Shown here: one piece after another, positions 35,484 through 46,571 of the stretch
Numbering within the stretch: position 1 is the stretch's first letter
Layout of the letters: each line of letters starts with the position of its first letter
From: Arthrobotrys musiformis
Taxonomy: Eukaryota > Ascomycota > Orbiliomycetes > Orbiliales > Orbiliaceae
Length of the DNA: 64,000 nucleotides
Direction: 5' to 3'
Assembly (NCBI GenBank): GCA_036971715.1
Contig: JAVHJL010000006.1
Location: forward strand, 2,604,001-2,668,000
Position numbers and translations under genes: made by a program
The notes under the pieces: generated by a model
Databases searched by the model: none
What the model saw: only the letters and a program-made list of their open reading frames with translations
What the model was told of the DNA's origin: nothing

Positions 35484-36989
35484 TTACTTCCTCTTAATCA
35501 GCGGCGTCGCATCGGCCTTCCGATCCGCTCTGGGCGTCGGTGTCCATCTATACCTCAAATCCGTCTTATCCTTCCCTCCGGTGCCACCGAATACGCTATC
35601 GCTCCTTCCCGTTCCAATCTTTCCCAGTAATCCTTTAGCGGCGGGAGTCATGTTGCCCAAGGTTCTTAATCTTCTCGCCGTCCCCACTGGTGTCCCGGCC
35701 ACGCTTCCTCCGGGCGTTCCAGGAATCACCATTTTCGCAGAAGCCCGTTTGGATTTGGCGACTTTATCCACCATTCTGTGTAACGTCCTCTCCCTCCTCG
35801 GCTGCTCGTTGATCTTGAACAACGACGGTGAGGATTCGACGGTAGGGAGTAGGTCGTCGACTGTTCCCCACGTCATCGGTGGCAATCCCAGTTCTGACGG
35901 CGACGGCGACGGAGCATCGTCGACGAAGGAGTACCCATTGACCCGCGGCGTCTCACTCCCCCCCACAACCGAGGCGTCCGACGCAGAATACCGTGGTTTT
36001 CCCGCTATAGCATCTCTGATCGCTGATACCGACGGCGAGGGTGGTACCGTATTATTCGCCTCTCGGGGGGCAGGCATCCTCGTATTCGTATGGGATATAC
36101 TCTTCGGCGCCGCTCTCGACTCCGTGTTCGTAGCCGGATTAAGATCGGGGTCCAACATGCCATCATCCAGATTCGCCGGTGTAAACATCAACCCGTTCCT
36201 CGGATTAACCTTCCAAGTCTCCGGCATGGCGGGTTTATCGTCTTGATACACCAGTAACTTCGTTTTGTCCACCCCCTCACGTTCCTCTTTCTCTTTCAAC
36301 AACTTCTGCCGTTCGCGTTCTGCTATGACCGAGGGTTTTGAAATCGTATTCCCCCGCCAGAGCCAGCCGTACTCATCCCTTCTCTTTTGATTCTGATCGT
36401 CCAGGAGGTCGTTGAAACTAGCGTTGTCTTCGGATGTATATTTCGCCTGAAAGTTATCGAGCGACAGCTTATCTTCGTATGTCTTCTTCATGGGATTCGA
36501 TGATGATGAACTAGTAATAACACTCATATCGTCGCGTGTGCTCATCGGTGTATCGAATCCACGCGCCGAGGGTGTCGCATCCATTGCAGAGGACCGAAGA
36601 GACGGTGTACTATGTCGGTGCCGTACCCGCGATCCAGTCATGACCTCTGAGAGTTTCCGGCCAGCGGAGGCGATCCATTCTTTATCGTTCGAGGCGAGGG
36701 CGTCGAGGTATTCTTCCTGGTGTTTCGCTTCGGTGAGACCGGGGAAGAAGTCGCGGGCGATGATGTCCGACTACGAACGATCGTGTTAGTTCTCATAGGA
36801 TATGGAAAGTTCGCGCTTGTAGAACGGGTATAAGGGACGTACTATTGCTGTTGTGTAGCTGTCCTCGTCCAGGACCTTCGGCGGGCGCTTGATACGCTTT
36901 GTGGTAGGTGGCGGCATGAGTTCCATATCGGTCGACCGACGGACGAGCGCCTGGCTCTGGCTCTGTGCGGATGAAGAGTAGTCGGCCAT
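35484..36989 (-). CDS. ESS-2 / DGCR14 family nuclear protein
   Basis: Exons 36989-36843 and 36770-35484 (intron 72 nt) code for 477 residues. The ES2 architecture is clear: KRIKRPPKVLDEDSYTTAI joins SDIIARDFFPGLTEAKHQEE, then YLDALASNDKEWI. Later come LSLDNFQAKYTSEDNASFND, RRDEYGWLW and ETWKVNPRNGLMFTPANLDD, and at the end LRTLGNMTPAAKGLLGKIG and YRWTPTPRADRK. Human DGCR14/ESS2 and fission yeast Bis1 are nuclear proteins; ESS2 associates with spliceosomal complexes. Much of the middle is Ser/Pro-rich and likely disordered. The single intron falls after codon 49 and keeps phase 0. Confidence 0.92.
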
Positions 36990-37737
36990 CGTGATCCCGG
37001 TTCCAGCTGTAGGCAGCTTCTGCCGTGGTGTCGAAGTTGTCTTGAAGTCGGCCGCGATTGATTGTTTTGGTGGCTGTGACTAAGAAGAAGAAGAGGATGA
37101 AGAAGATGAAGGAGAAGAAGAATGCCAAATCGAGAAAGATGAGTCGAGTCGCACAAAGCAAAAGAACTTCAGTCAACGCAACTTTCTTCGTTCTTCTTCT
37201 TCCTCTCTGCAACATCCAACATTTCGTTCCATTTCAGTATCAAGGCCCCCCTCAATTAGGTGGATTCAATGGCACGGCAGTTGCAGAGATGAGAGAGAGT
37301 GGATGATATAAAAAATACAGACAATTCGTGAGTCCGATAGACAGTCTTGGTGTATACACGATAGATACTAACCAGCGCATACAGATCAAAAGTATCGAAT
37401 TCCTGTCGAGATATCCTCGACGAGGGCGAAGTATATAAGTCCAGATGCGATACTTCCTCTCGTCGCCCCGTCGCGCCACGATGAGGTTCACAAGACCCAC
37501 CTTCCTGCGGAATGCATTCCACAGTATGCATTACCCCCATCATATTGAATACATCGTACATGTAGATACATAAACGGTGCTAACGGACACGGACTACAAG
37601 CCCACCCGCACACAGTAAGAACCGAGGGCGCCGTCTCAAACGTCAGGGAAATCACCCACCGGGCCCGCCATCAACTCTGGGATAATACCCCAGGTGTGCC
37701 CTACAATAACAGCTACCTAATCCGCGTACTCGAGACC
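36990..37737. other. Gap upstream of ESS-2 and the ACSF3-like gene
   Basis: This lies between two divergent genes. A purine-rich (GAA)-type stretch is at 37081-37130. The frame 37549-37737 is open into the synthetase gene and reads like protein (HRARHQLWDNTPG, NNSYLIRVLE), so part of this gap is probably its 5' coding region. Confidence 0.5.
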
Positions 37738-39899
37738 ATGATCTCCCCGCGCTATGCCGACTACCCGGCCGTTACCGAACGACTGGACTACGGCACTCAG
37801 GATTCGATATCCTATAGTTATCGAAAGTTGGGGACGGATATGTATGAGACTAGGAAGGCGCTGTTGAAGGTCGATGTCATCGATGAGACGCTGTCTGCGT
37901 TCGAGGCAAGGAGGGGGTTTAGCATCGGTTTGGTTGCAGATCGAAGCTATGAGTTTGTAGGTGGGCTTTCTCGTTATCTATCCTTTGGGCACGATATCGA
38001 CTCCCAAGATGCATGGATTAATGGAGGAGAGAAGAAGAAGGTATTAACGAAGAATATATAAAATATAGTCAACCTGCTCACGCTCCTCTCCATCGGTGTC
38101 CGTCCCGTCCTAATCTCTAACACCGCCAAACCCCTCGAGATCCACAACCTAATGCAAACCGCCAAAACTGCTTTCCTCATACCCCCCTCCAAATTCCCCG
38201 CATCCCAACCTTGGTTCGAATCCTTCAAGAAGGAACATCCAGAATACAAAATATGGGCCAACGAGGAATTAGAATCACGGAGGGACTCAAGACCGTTAAG
38301 TGAAAAGGAATTGGCGCAGGAGTATACCCTTACAACATCTCTTCAAAAACAGGGTACCATACTCTTCACATCTGGTACAACCGGGAACCCCGTATGTCAC
38401 ACACCTTATACATCCTCAATTTTATACCTCCTAACCATCTTGTGATACATACAGAAAGCAGTCTTCACCGACATGTCCTCCATAGCCCAGCAATGCACCG
38501 CCCTCCGCAATCTCTGGGAATACACCGAAGACGACCGTCTCCTCCACGTCCTACCCAACCACCACATCCACGGCCTAGTAAACTGCCTCCTAACCCCCCT
38601 CTCCTCCGGCTCCGCCGTAGAATTCGTAACCTCCCCATTCAACCCCCACAAAGTCCTCAACCGCATCGCCGAACCACCATCAGTCGACTTCCCACCGATA
38701 ACAATGTTCCACGGCGTCCCAACAATGTACTCCTCCCTCCTAACAGCCTACGACTCCTACGACACCCCAACGAAGCAGCGGGTAGCAAGAGGTCTCCAAT
38801 CCCTCCGCGTCGCCATCTCCGGCTCAGCCGCCCTCCCAGTCCCAATCGCAAAGAAATGGGAAGAAATAACCGGCACGATCCCACTGGAACGATACGGCAT
38901 GACCGAAACCGGAATGGTATTCTCCAACTCCCTCGACCCTTCCCTCCGTAAGATCGGATCGGTGGGCTACCCCATGCTCGGCGTGCACGCCCACCTCCTC
39001 GACCCGAACGACCGAATCCTCATGGTCGCCAACGTCCCCGGAAAACTCGTCGTCCGCTGGCACGCCGAAAGCCAGCTATTCCACAAATACTGGAACGATA
39101 TAAAAGCCACCAACCGCGCTCGCGTGAAACCGGAACAAGTCGCCACCCGCGCTATAGATAAAATCGAAAACGGGAAAGTAATGATGAAAACCATGAAGCT
39201 GAAAAGGAACGCAAAACCCGTGAGGCAGAAGGTTAAAGACCACTGGTTTCGAACGGGGGATATGGCGGTTCGAGGCGAGGATGGGGAGTATTATATGCTC
39301 GGGAGGGAGAGCGTAGATAGTAAGCTCCTTTCTCTAACCCCCCATATTTCCACAAATACTAATCACCTCGCGAAATAGTAATGAAAGTAGCAGGCCACCT
39401 AATCTCCGCCCTAGAAATCGAACGAGAAATCCTCTCCCTCCCCGAAATCTCAGAAACAGCCGTCGTAGCCGTCCCCTCCTCCAAATTCGGCTCCCTCCCA
39501 CACGCGATCATCGCCCTGAAACCGGAGTACTCCCAACAGCTAACCTCAAAACCAAACTACAAGAACGAACTGATAAGTAGCCTGAGAAAGGAGATGAGGG
39601 AGAAACTTAGCCCCGAGAAACTACCGAGAAGGTGGATTATTGTTGATTCCATACCCCGCAATGCGATGGGGAAGGTTAATAAGAAGACACTGCTGGCTGA
39701 TGAGAGTCTGTTCCCGAAGAGAGAAAGCGATACTACAGCGGCGGAGACGGGCGAGGAAAATCTCGAGTTGGAACCTCCTTCGGCGGCGGAGATGTCGAAT
39801 AACGCTGAAAACGTCGATGAACTGATTGAGCAAGAGGAGGAGCTACAACCAGAGGAAGAGGGAGGAAAGGAGACCGAAGTTGAAAGGAAGGAGCAATAG
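37738..39899 (+). CDS. ACSF3-like acyl-CoA synthetase (AMP-binding enzyme)
   Basis: Exons 37738-37960, 38069-38391, 38455-39319 and 39379-39899 (introns 108, 63 and 59 nt) give 643 residues from the first in-frame ATG. The frame stays open upstream to 37549 with protein-like sequence, so the true start may be in an earlier exon. All ANL-ligase motifs are present: TSGTTGNPKAV (split by an intron between P and K, about residue 182), ERYGMTETG (about 329), HWFRTGDMA, the hinge region IMKVAGHLISALEIE, and PRNAMGKVNKK with the catalytic lysine. The order and spacing resemble ACSF3 malonyl/acyl-CoA synthetases. They make acyl-AMP and then acyl-CoA; the exact acid is not known here. The C-terminal 60 residues are an acidic extension (EEELQPEEEGGKE). 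Confidence 0.87.
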
Positions 39900-40107
39900 C
39901 CCCCATACCTGAGGTATCAATTGTACATAATCTAAGTTTACGAGTAAAACAGTATATACCCTACCATCCACAAGCCTGGAGCCAAACAGTCTGTGATCGG
40001 ACCATCGACAATACCCCCACCTCAATCGTAAATTCAAACCATCGCCTGCTACCATACACAGACGGAACCATAAACCCATAAAACCAAAAGAAAACACCCC
40101 AAAAACC

Positions 40108-42260
40108 CTACCACATAAACCTCTGCTTCCCCTCCGTCCCCGTCCACAAAAACTCCCTCTCCAAAAATACCTTAACCGTAACAAAATGCACCCCCAAAAA
40201 CACAACCATCTCCCCCCAAACCCTCCAATCAACCCCCCAAACCTTCCTCCCATTCCCTCCTCCAACCCCGACATGAGCCCTCCACATCACCCACGGCACA
40301 ACAAAGTACCTAAACTCCACCAACGGCGCAAACACCAACGTCCCCGCCGTCGCCGCCAGGAAGGCTAGTAAGAACGTAATGGTATGGGTAGTATACACCA
40401 CCGCCGAACTCTGCGGATTAATCGGCCTGCCCCCCGTCGGTAACGCAGGTGCCTTCACACCCAGCTGTCTATACACCAAAAAGCTGGAGAGGAGGTATAG
40501 TGGTACCCCTACGTATTTGGCATCAGGATGGGAAAGGATCGTACGTCGCCAGATGTAGAATACGTAATGTCTGTTGTCGGCAAGCATGAAGGGGTGGGTG
40601 TACGTGAATTGATGTACCGCACCCGCGATCAATAATCCTGTTGTAACAGTAGAAGCGGCCTTCAACGGAGATCCCAACAGCGATTTAACAGTCGTGACCA
40701 ACAGAGTTATGGGATTCGTAAGGAACACAAAGGGCGTGCTAAGTAAAGTGAAGAGGGCAAAGTAGAACAATTGCACCGGGTGGAATGTGCTGACGTGGTT
40801 GGTTTTGTCACCTAGAGCGATAGAACCGTTCCAGTAGACGAAGAAGCCGAAGAGGCTGACGACGTAGATGTAGGGTTCTATAGCGATCAAGACGGGTGAT
40901 AGGTTACTGTAGGCGGAGATTACGATCGATAGGAGGGATTTGAGGTAGTCCGAGACATCGGCGTGGAGGATTGAGGGGTCGTACATGCCCCCATACCCTG
41001 CACGGCCTAGGATAGCGGAGAGGGTCAAGGGGTGATGGTTGAGGAGGGAAGATGGGGCTGGTGGGTGGAGACGCTTGAGGATTCGGATGGCGGAGAGGAG
41101 GACGAGGAATATGGTCCAGAGAATATTGGTCTGGCGGAAGAAGAGAGATAACAGCGACCACTATTTCATAACTCCAATTAGTAGCCATACCAAGAGAGTG
41201 GACATGAGAATATGTAACTTACACCAGCACTCTTCCATGGTGAGTATAGCAGATAACTACGATACGCCAAAAGCACAAACACCGTTGACCATACGTCGGT
41301 ATAGAACAGATTGTTGAAGAAGTACAACAGCGGGAAAAGAGCCACATTCATGGCCGTCTGCGCTGCCGAGGATTCATAGTTGATTCGCTCCTGGATGAGG
41401 TCGACCTTTGGTGCGGGCTCCTTGGGACCGACTCCGGGGGGAAGCTCGGTCCTTCTCTTCGCTTTCTCAACCTCCTTGGGGTCTGCTAAAGAACCACCGG
41501 GTCCCGGACCTGCGACTACAACCACGGGGATCGGTGGCGGGGTGACCTGGTGGTACGGCGAGTGGACGTACAAATAGATCTCATAGACCAACCAAGGGAT
41601 GAATATGGAGCCACCGATGACGTTAAGAAAGCGCAGAGAGACGGTGGAGCAGTGTTCGAGCGAGGCGTGAGTGAAGGTACTCGTGCCACCGGGTTTCGTC
41701 TCCCATCCGGTGGGGGTCGTCGAGAAGGTGGGGATATTCTGTAGAACAAAACGGTATATCGGCAGCACCGTCTGGACGAAGCCCACATACACATATGCCA
41801 GCAGATACCTATATAATGTATACAGATACCCACCAATCCACAATTAGCCACCCATATCATATCATATCATATCGTATGAAGCACGGAGATGCAGGGGTGC
41901 ATGGCAGAAGTGTGTACGTACAGTCCCGGCGGGGTGGTGATCTTGTCGTCCCATTGCTTGAAGTGCATCAGACAGTAGCGCTGGGCCTGCGGGATGTGAA
42001 AGACTTCATCCTTATCAAAACGCCATTAATAACCACTGGTTCCGACACCGCGGAGAGGCAGCTGAGAGACATACGAGATACGGGTCCGGGACGACGGCAT
42101 TGACCTTGATGGCCGTATATATCGACACGGACAGCAGCAGGCCGACCCGGAAGTACAGCTGGAAGTCGTCCCTCAGCAGCGGATCCATCTTTTCCTTCGT
42201 CCGCGCGCTCGTCGACGTCGATGTCGGTGGAGAAGAAGAAGAAGGCGATGAGTTTGACAT
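40108..42260 (-). CDS. ALG10: ALG10, Dol-P-Glc:Glc2Man9GlcNAc2-PP-dolichol alpha-1,2-glucosyltransferase
   Basis: Exons 42260-42075, 42010-41922, 41808-41223 and 41160-40108 (introns 64, 113 and 62 nt) code for 637 residues. The ALG10/GT59 signature spans three exons: VVPDPYLDEVFHIPQAQRYC, then HFKQWDDKITTPPGLYLLAY. Further landmarks are SLFFRQTNILW and THPFMLADNRHYVFYIWRR, with VEFRYFVVPWVMWRAH near the end. About a dozen hydrophobic segments indicate a polytopic ER protein. ALG10 adds the last glucose to the lipid-linked oligosaccharide before transfer to protein. The acidic PDPYLDE motif, which carries the family's catalytic-type Asp/Glu, is intact. A proline-rich loop (HQVTPPPIPVVVVAGPGPGG) enlarges one loop. 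The start lies 425 bp from the divergent Cys-rich gene. Confidence 0.94.
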
Positions 42261-42685
42261 CGTCGCCGTCGTTTTTGAGAGTTTGATCTGTTTGTTTGTT
42301 CAGTCCATTGGAATCATTCGCGTGGTCTGTTCTTTTCCCGGTCGTATAAATAAAGCCAAGGAATGAGGCTCTGAGCTTAGCGCTAGCTTCGGGACCGGCA
42401 TAACGACACCATCGTCGAGGCATCCGAGACATCTGCATATACACTAAGAGCATATATGTGTGTGTGGATATCCCGCGAGGCTGATGAGACATCCTGATCC
42501 CACCAGCCAGCGTAATCAGGACGCTGGCCGGGTCGCTATGACCAGTTCCCCTCCTCGCTGCCATCACCATCATTCATAACCAGTCAGCATCATCATCGAT
42601 ATTAGTATCAGCATCAGTATCAATAGTCGATAGTTAAGAGGGGAGAAGATAGGACATAGGACATAGGACATAGGAAGCAGCAAAG
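42261..42685. promoter_or_regulatory. Divergent promoter region, ALG10 / Cys-rich membrane protein
   Basis: These 425 bp lie between two divergent starts. They contain ATC/AGC-rich simple sequence (42565-42635) and a 7-nt unit, aggacat, in 3.4 tandem copies at 42651-42674, ending 11 bp before the plus-strand start. The promoter role is inferred from layout. Confidence 0.45.
42651..42674. repeat. 7-nt tandem repeat next to a start codon
   Basis: 3.4 copies of aggacat, just upstream of the ATG at 42686, so probably within the 5' leader. Confidence 0.8.
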
Positions 42686-43219
42686 ATGTCGCTGAATCCC
42701 ATGCCGGCGCCGTTCCAGTTCACGTCAATAGCACCGTGTACCAACGACTGCGCGCCCATAATCCTCTCCTCCCGCTACTGCTCCTCCCTCTACCTGTCCT
42801 CCTCGGCAGCATCTACCGATGAGGAGACGGGTGCAGAGGCCGGGACGGGGTCATTCGACAATATCACAGCATACACCCGCTGCTTCTGCAATAACCCCTA
42901 CATCCTCCCTCTCACAACAGGCCTGCAATGCTCCTTCCTCTGCGGCCACAGTAATCGCGCCAATATCATCGATTTCCTAAAATCCCCTCTGGCATGCGGT
43001 GCCTACCCCCCGTGGAATACCATTTCTTCACGAATCCCCGGTCCCGAGACATTTGCGCCAGACTATTCACCTGCCGAGAGGTGGTGGAGACGGTGGTCCG
43101 ATGGAGAGCGGTTTGGCATTATCCTCGGCTGCTTTTTGGGCTTTTGGTTCGTGGGTTTCTTTGTATTGGGAGCTGTGCAGAGGGTCGTCAGTTCGATCAA
43201 AGCCAGAAATTCAAAGTAG
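42686..43219 (+). CDS. Cys-rich single-pass membrane protein, unknown
   Basis: This intronless frame of 177 residues matches no family I recognise. The N-terminal 130 residues contain paired cysteines (APCTNDCAP, SRYCSS, TRCFCNNPY, LQCSFLCGH, LACGAYPP) but no classical signal peptide. A single membrane helix near the end, FGIILGCFLGFWFVGFFVLG, is followed by a short basic tail (VQRVVSSIKARNSK). That charge pattern suggests the Cys-rich part faces the lumen or exterior, as a reverse-anchored protein. Disulfide pairing would fit a secretory location. It is divergent from ALG10, whose product also acts in the ER. Codon use looks like its neighbours, so I take the frame to be real. Confidence 0.7.
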   Translation: MSLNPMPAPFQFTSIAPCTNDCAPIILSSRYCSSLYLSSSAASTDEETGAEAGTGSFDNITAYTRCFCNNPYILPLTTGLQCSFLCGHSNRANIIDFLKSPLACGAYPPWNTISSRIPGPETFAPDYSPAERWWRRWSDGERFGIILGCFLGFWFVGFFVLGAVQRVVSSIKARNSK

Positions 43220-43681
43220 CTTGGTTTGTTATGAGGGAATCATGATGTCTTGTTGGCGGTGTTTTGGTGTCCTTTAATACATTAATACCATGATGACTTG
43301 CCATGATAGCTTGTCAAGATCCGGGGGGTATGGGGGTATGGGGGTATGGGGATATAGGGATATGTTCAGAGGTTCTGATATTTTATATATATTACAAGTT
43401 CCCATCAGGGCCTCGCAATCTATCGCCAATATGTCCATAAAATAGTGCTGTATGAATAGATAATAGATAAAATAGGAGGATATAATATTCTGAGAAAGAA
43501 AAACCAGGCCCGACTCCCGCTAAAATAATAAAAGAAACGACCCCGCAAAATGATCTTGTACAATAATATGCAACTTGCTCTTGGTCCCCCCGTCCCATGG
43601 ACCAGGTTCTCCAGTAATATAATTATATAACCCCAGGCTTCTGCAATGTCGGCTGATAATATTTCGAAGTTGGGGTAGGTA
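43220..43681. other. Gap between convergent genes, with G-rich repeat
   Basis: 3' flanks of the Cys-rich protein and TAF8 genes. A G-rich tandem tract based on gggggtat occupies about 43323-43364. No coding feature. Confidence 0.6.
43323..43364. repeat. G-rich tandem repeat
   Basis: About three copies of gggggtat followed by drifted gggatat units. Four G-runs in a row could form a quadruplex in DNA or in the 3'UTR. Confidence 0.7.
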
Positions 43682-45201
43682 TCAGCGAAACATAACCCTC
43701 CGCATGGCCCCCTTCGCAAACAGCGCCTTCTCGCAGTGGACCACCGTATCCAATAGTCCCTTCTCATCGATCTGTGTCTCTTTCTCTATGGCCTTCAGGG
43801 CCTCATCGTCATCGTCACTGCTTTCCTCATCAAAGTCAATCTCCATGAGACTCCCTGCATCGAATAACCCATTCATCGTTGGGCCGTTCCTGGCTTGCTC
43901 CCTCCTCTCCCTCTTCTGCCGCCTCTTCTCCTCAATCTCTGCCTTTGCCTTGTCCTTCTCCGCTTCCATGGATTTGATAACATTCATCCAGGTCTTCTCA
44001 AACATATCATCTCTCTTCCGCCTAGCGTTTCCTCCCTTATATATCTCCGATCCGCCCCTCTTGCCCGATCCTCCTCCTCCTGCACCTCCACCACTGCCGT
44101 CGCCTCTATTCCTCGTCGCAGTAGAAACCTTGCTAAACTCTGCCAATAGCCTCCGGAGTGTTTCTCCACTTTGTCGGGCCTCCTCGCTAGCCAGTTCTCT
44201 CAGTTTCTTCGGGTCCCTGACAATCTCCCTGACTTCTTGGTGGTATTCGTAGGTATGTTTGCCCGGCAAAGGGGGGTGGTGGGGCAGGATGTACGGCCGC
44301 TCGGTTTGCACCGTAATTGTAGGTTTGGTTTGAGCAGCGAATCTCGGGTTGCCTGGGTTGGCTAGTTCCAGTTGGCCCATGTAGGCTGGGCGGGAAGGCG
44401 GGGGGACCTTGATTTTTTTGCGAGGTTTGAGGAGTTCCGGGCCGAGGAGTTCGATGAGTGAGGGTTCTGGGGGTGGAGCCGGATCCGGGTCCGGAAGCCT
44501 GTAGATATGAGGTTTTACTATTGACTTTTTGGTACTGTTGCCATTTGTAGGACCCGGTGTTGCCACTGCTGTTGTTGTTCCGTCGTCCTGTGTATCTGGA
44601 GTGGGAGGGTGAGGGCGAGGTTCGGTCTGTGATTTTCTATAGCGGGTGATTTCGTCCTCGAGGTCGGCCGGATTGTAGCCGGATACCTTGAGAGCTTCTC
44701 CGACGTCTATAATCGTGGGACGCGTTCGGCGTTGGGCGGCACTGTAGGTCAACGAACTCGCCGTGATGTCCTGCAGGACTATTCCAAAGCATTAGCCCTC
44801 GGTTCCTCCCTAATGCCTCAAGCAGAGCAAGTAGAATAGAATAGAATAGAATAGAAATTACATTGTCCTGCCATCAAGCGAATGTGATTCAAAGCAAGCT
44901 TCGTCGCTCCATCGAACCCAAAAGAATTCAGCACCAACGCGATGGATTGTTCGAACAGCGGATCAACGACGGCGGGAGGCATGGTCGTGGCAGCATCCGA
45001 CGGCATATACTGTCTCGCTATCGGCGGCAACTTCTTTCTCCTCAGCAGAGAAGAAGACTGAGATTGTGATGATAACGTCCGTGATGATTCGTCCGATCCT
45101 CCTGCGACGGCTTCACCGTCTGGCGACACCCGGCGTTTCTTTGGTGGCGGCCCGCCGAGGCCCATGATATCCGGCGCCATCGGTTCGCGTGTCCCGGCCA
45201 C
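43682..45201 (-). CDS. TAF8: TFIID subunit TAF8
   Basis: Exons 45201-44862 and 44778-43682 (intron 83 nt) code for 478 residues. The N-terminal histone fold of the bromodomain-associated type runs about residues 75-145: DPLFEQSIALVLNSFGFDGA, LALNHIRLMAGQ, then QDITASSLTYSAAQRRTRPT and the end of the fold, DVGEALKVSGYNP. The TAF8 C-terminal motif PYILPHHPPLPGKHTYEYHQ is present. TAF8 pairs with TAF10 in TFIID, the general RNA polymerase II factor. The C-terminal third has a Gly-rich linker, a long charged coiled-coil-like helix (KDKAKAEIEEKRRQKRERRE) and an acidic patch. The intron donor is the weaker GTAATT, and the intron contains an (agaat)n microsatellite. The gene is divergent from SLD5, with starts 287 bp apart. 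Confidence 0.9.
44833..44855. repeat. (agaat)n microsatellite in TAF8 intron
   Basis: More than four copies of a 5-nt unit, close to the intron's 5' splice site (donor at 44861 on the minus strand). It may vary in length between strains. Confidence 0.85.
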
Positions 45202-45488
45202 GATTTCAGCCTTTCGTCAATCGATCGCTCGTCAATGGATATCGTCCAGTATATAATCCCCGTGAGGGAGCCGGCGGTGCGTACGATAGGCGTGCAATGG
45301 CGATGGTGGTTGGTGATGGCGATGGTGGTGAGCGATGATGTTGGTTGGTTGACAATTGGTGACGGAATTCGACCGCGACGGCAGCCCAAAGTGCCAAGCC
45401 AAAGCCCGCTGTGTTCTTCCTCCAAACTTCCCCACAACGCCAATAACACCACACGCTCAATTAACTGTCACTGGTCCATCGAGGAAGC
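45202..45488. promoter_or_regulatory. Shared divergent promoter, TAF8 / SLD5
   Basis: These 287 bp lie between two essential divergent genes. GATGG/TGGTGAT-like simple sequence occurs at 45298-45345. Promoter role inferred from layout. Confidence 0.5.
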
Positions 45489-46370
45489 ATGGAAGACATC
45501 GACGACATCCTCCGCGAGTTCGACTCCCAGAACGCCCCGTCGAATGCAAAGGACTACGACGACCTGCTCAAATGGTGGATCAATGAGCGTGCAGCGCCCG
45601 AGATCCTGCAGTATCAGGACGACCTGGTCGAGCGTATCATGACCAGAGTGCGGAGACAGGTACACCCCCTTTATATATATATACATACGTGTGTGTGCAT
45701 ACCATTGCTGCCGATTTCAGCTAACTAATCGTTAGTCACTGCCTTCTTGATCCACCATTCTGTGGTGTGATTGTTCTATGGGGGCTATATTATTACTCTT
45801 TTCAGATCGAGCAAATAGAAGACCAGACAGGAGATTTAGACCCCCGCACGAACTTCCAATTGATCATTGTCCAGACCGAACTCGAACGTGTCAAGTTCCT
45901 GATACGGTCTTACCTGCGGACGAGGATATCCAAGGTACACCCTCCTTCTCCAGCTTTACTCGTTTCTTTGTCGGTGTGGACAGTAATTAATATGTGATAT
46001 AAATCAATAACAGATAGATAAACACGCCCTCCACATCCTCTCCACCCCATCAATCCGCCATCTTCTCTCTCCTTCCGAGCAGACCTACCTGCGCACCCAC
46101 CAGGCCCTCCTGAACGAACTCTACCTCTCGTCCTTCCTCAAGAACTTCCCAGATAATCTGAAACGACTCGATGACAAGGCTGGAGGATTATCCATGGTTG
46201 AAGAACCGGACCTGGAAGGGGCGGTGTTTTTGAGGGTCGTCAGGGATGTTAGTGTCGAAATCGCCTGGGAGGGTGGAGAGACGTTGGATATGAAGGCGGG
46301 TGACATTTATGTTATTCGGTATTCGGCGGTGCAGGATGCCGTGAAGAGGGGAGAGGTGGAGTTGATATAA
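45489..46370 (+). CDS. SLD5: GINS complex subunit SLD5
   Basis: Exons 45489-45659, 45806-45934 and 46014-46370 (introns 146 and 79 nt) code for 218 residues, the usual Sld5 size. The helical A-domain reads MEDIDDILREFDS, DYDDLLKWWINERAAPEILQ, FQLIIVQTELERVKFLIRSY and LRTRISKIDKHALHIL, then EQTYLRTHQALLNELYLSSF. The small beta-rich B-domain starts at EPDLEGAVFLRVVRDVS and ends in RGEVELI. Sld5 with Psf1, Psf2 and Psf3 forms GINS, which joins Cdc45 and Mcm2-7 as the CMG replicative helicase. All junctions are in phase 0. Confidence 0.94.
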
Positions 46371-46571
46371 CCTTCCAACTAGCTGGTTTGTGGATTGTAC
46401 TTGCAGGGCGTTTTTAGGGCGTTTTGTGTGTATATTTGCAGAGTATATATACGGGTTTCCTTTGGAACAATTTATTGATATTCAAATCATACTATCAAAC
46501 AGCACGACATCACAAGATATGCCATACGAGAAACAGGCCGCGGGTAGACTAAGAATACGGAGTAAAGAAAA

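Noticed and set aside
35431..36246. 271-codon plus-strand frame antisense to ESS-2.
   Set aside because: It mirrors the codon bias of the real minus-strand gene and has no domain of its own. Similar antisense frames over TAF8, DPH2 and JIP5 were dropped for the same reason.
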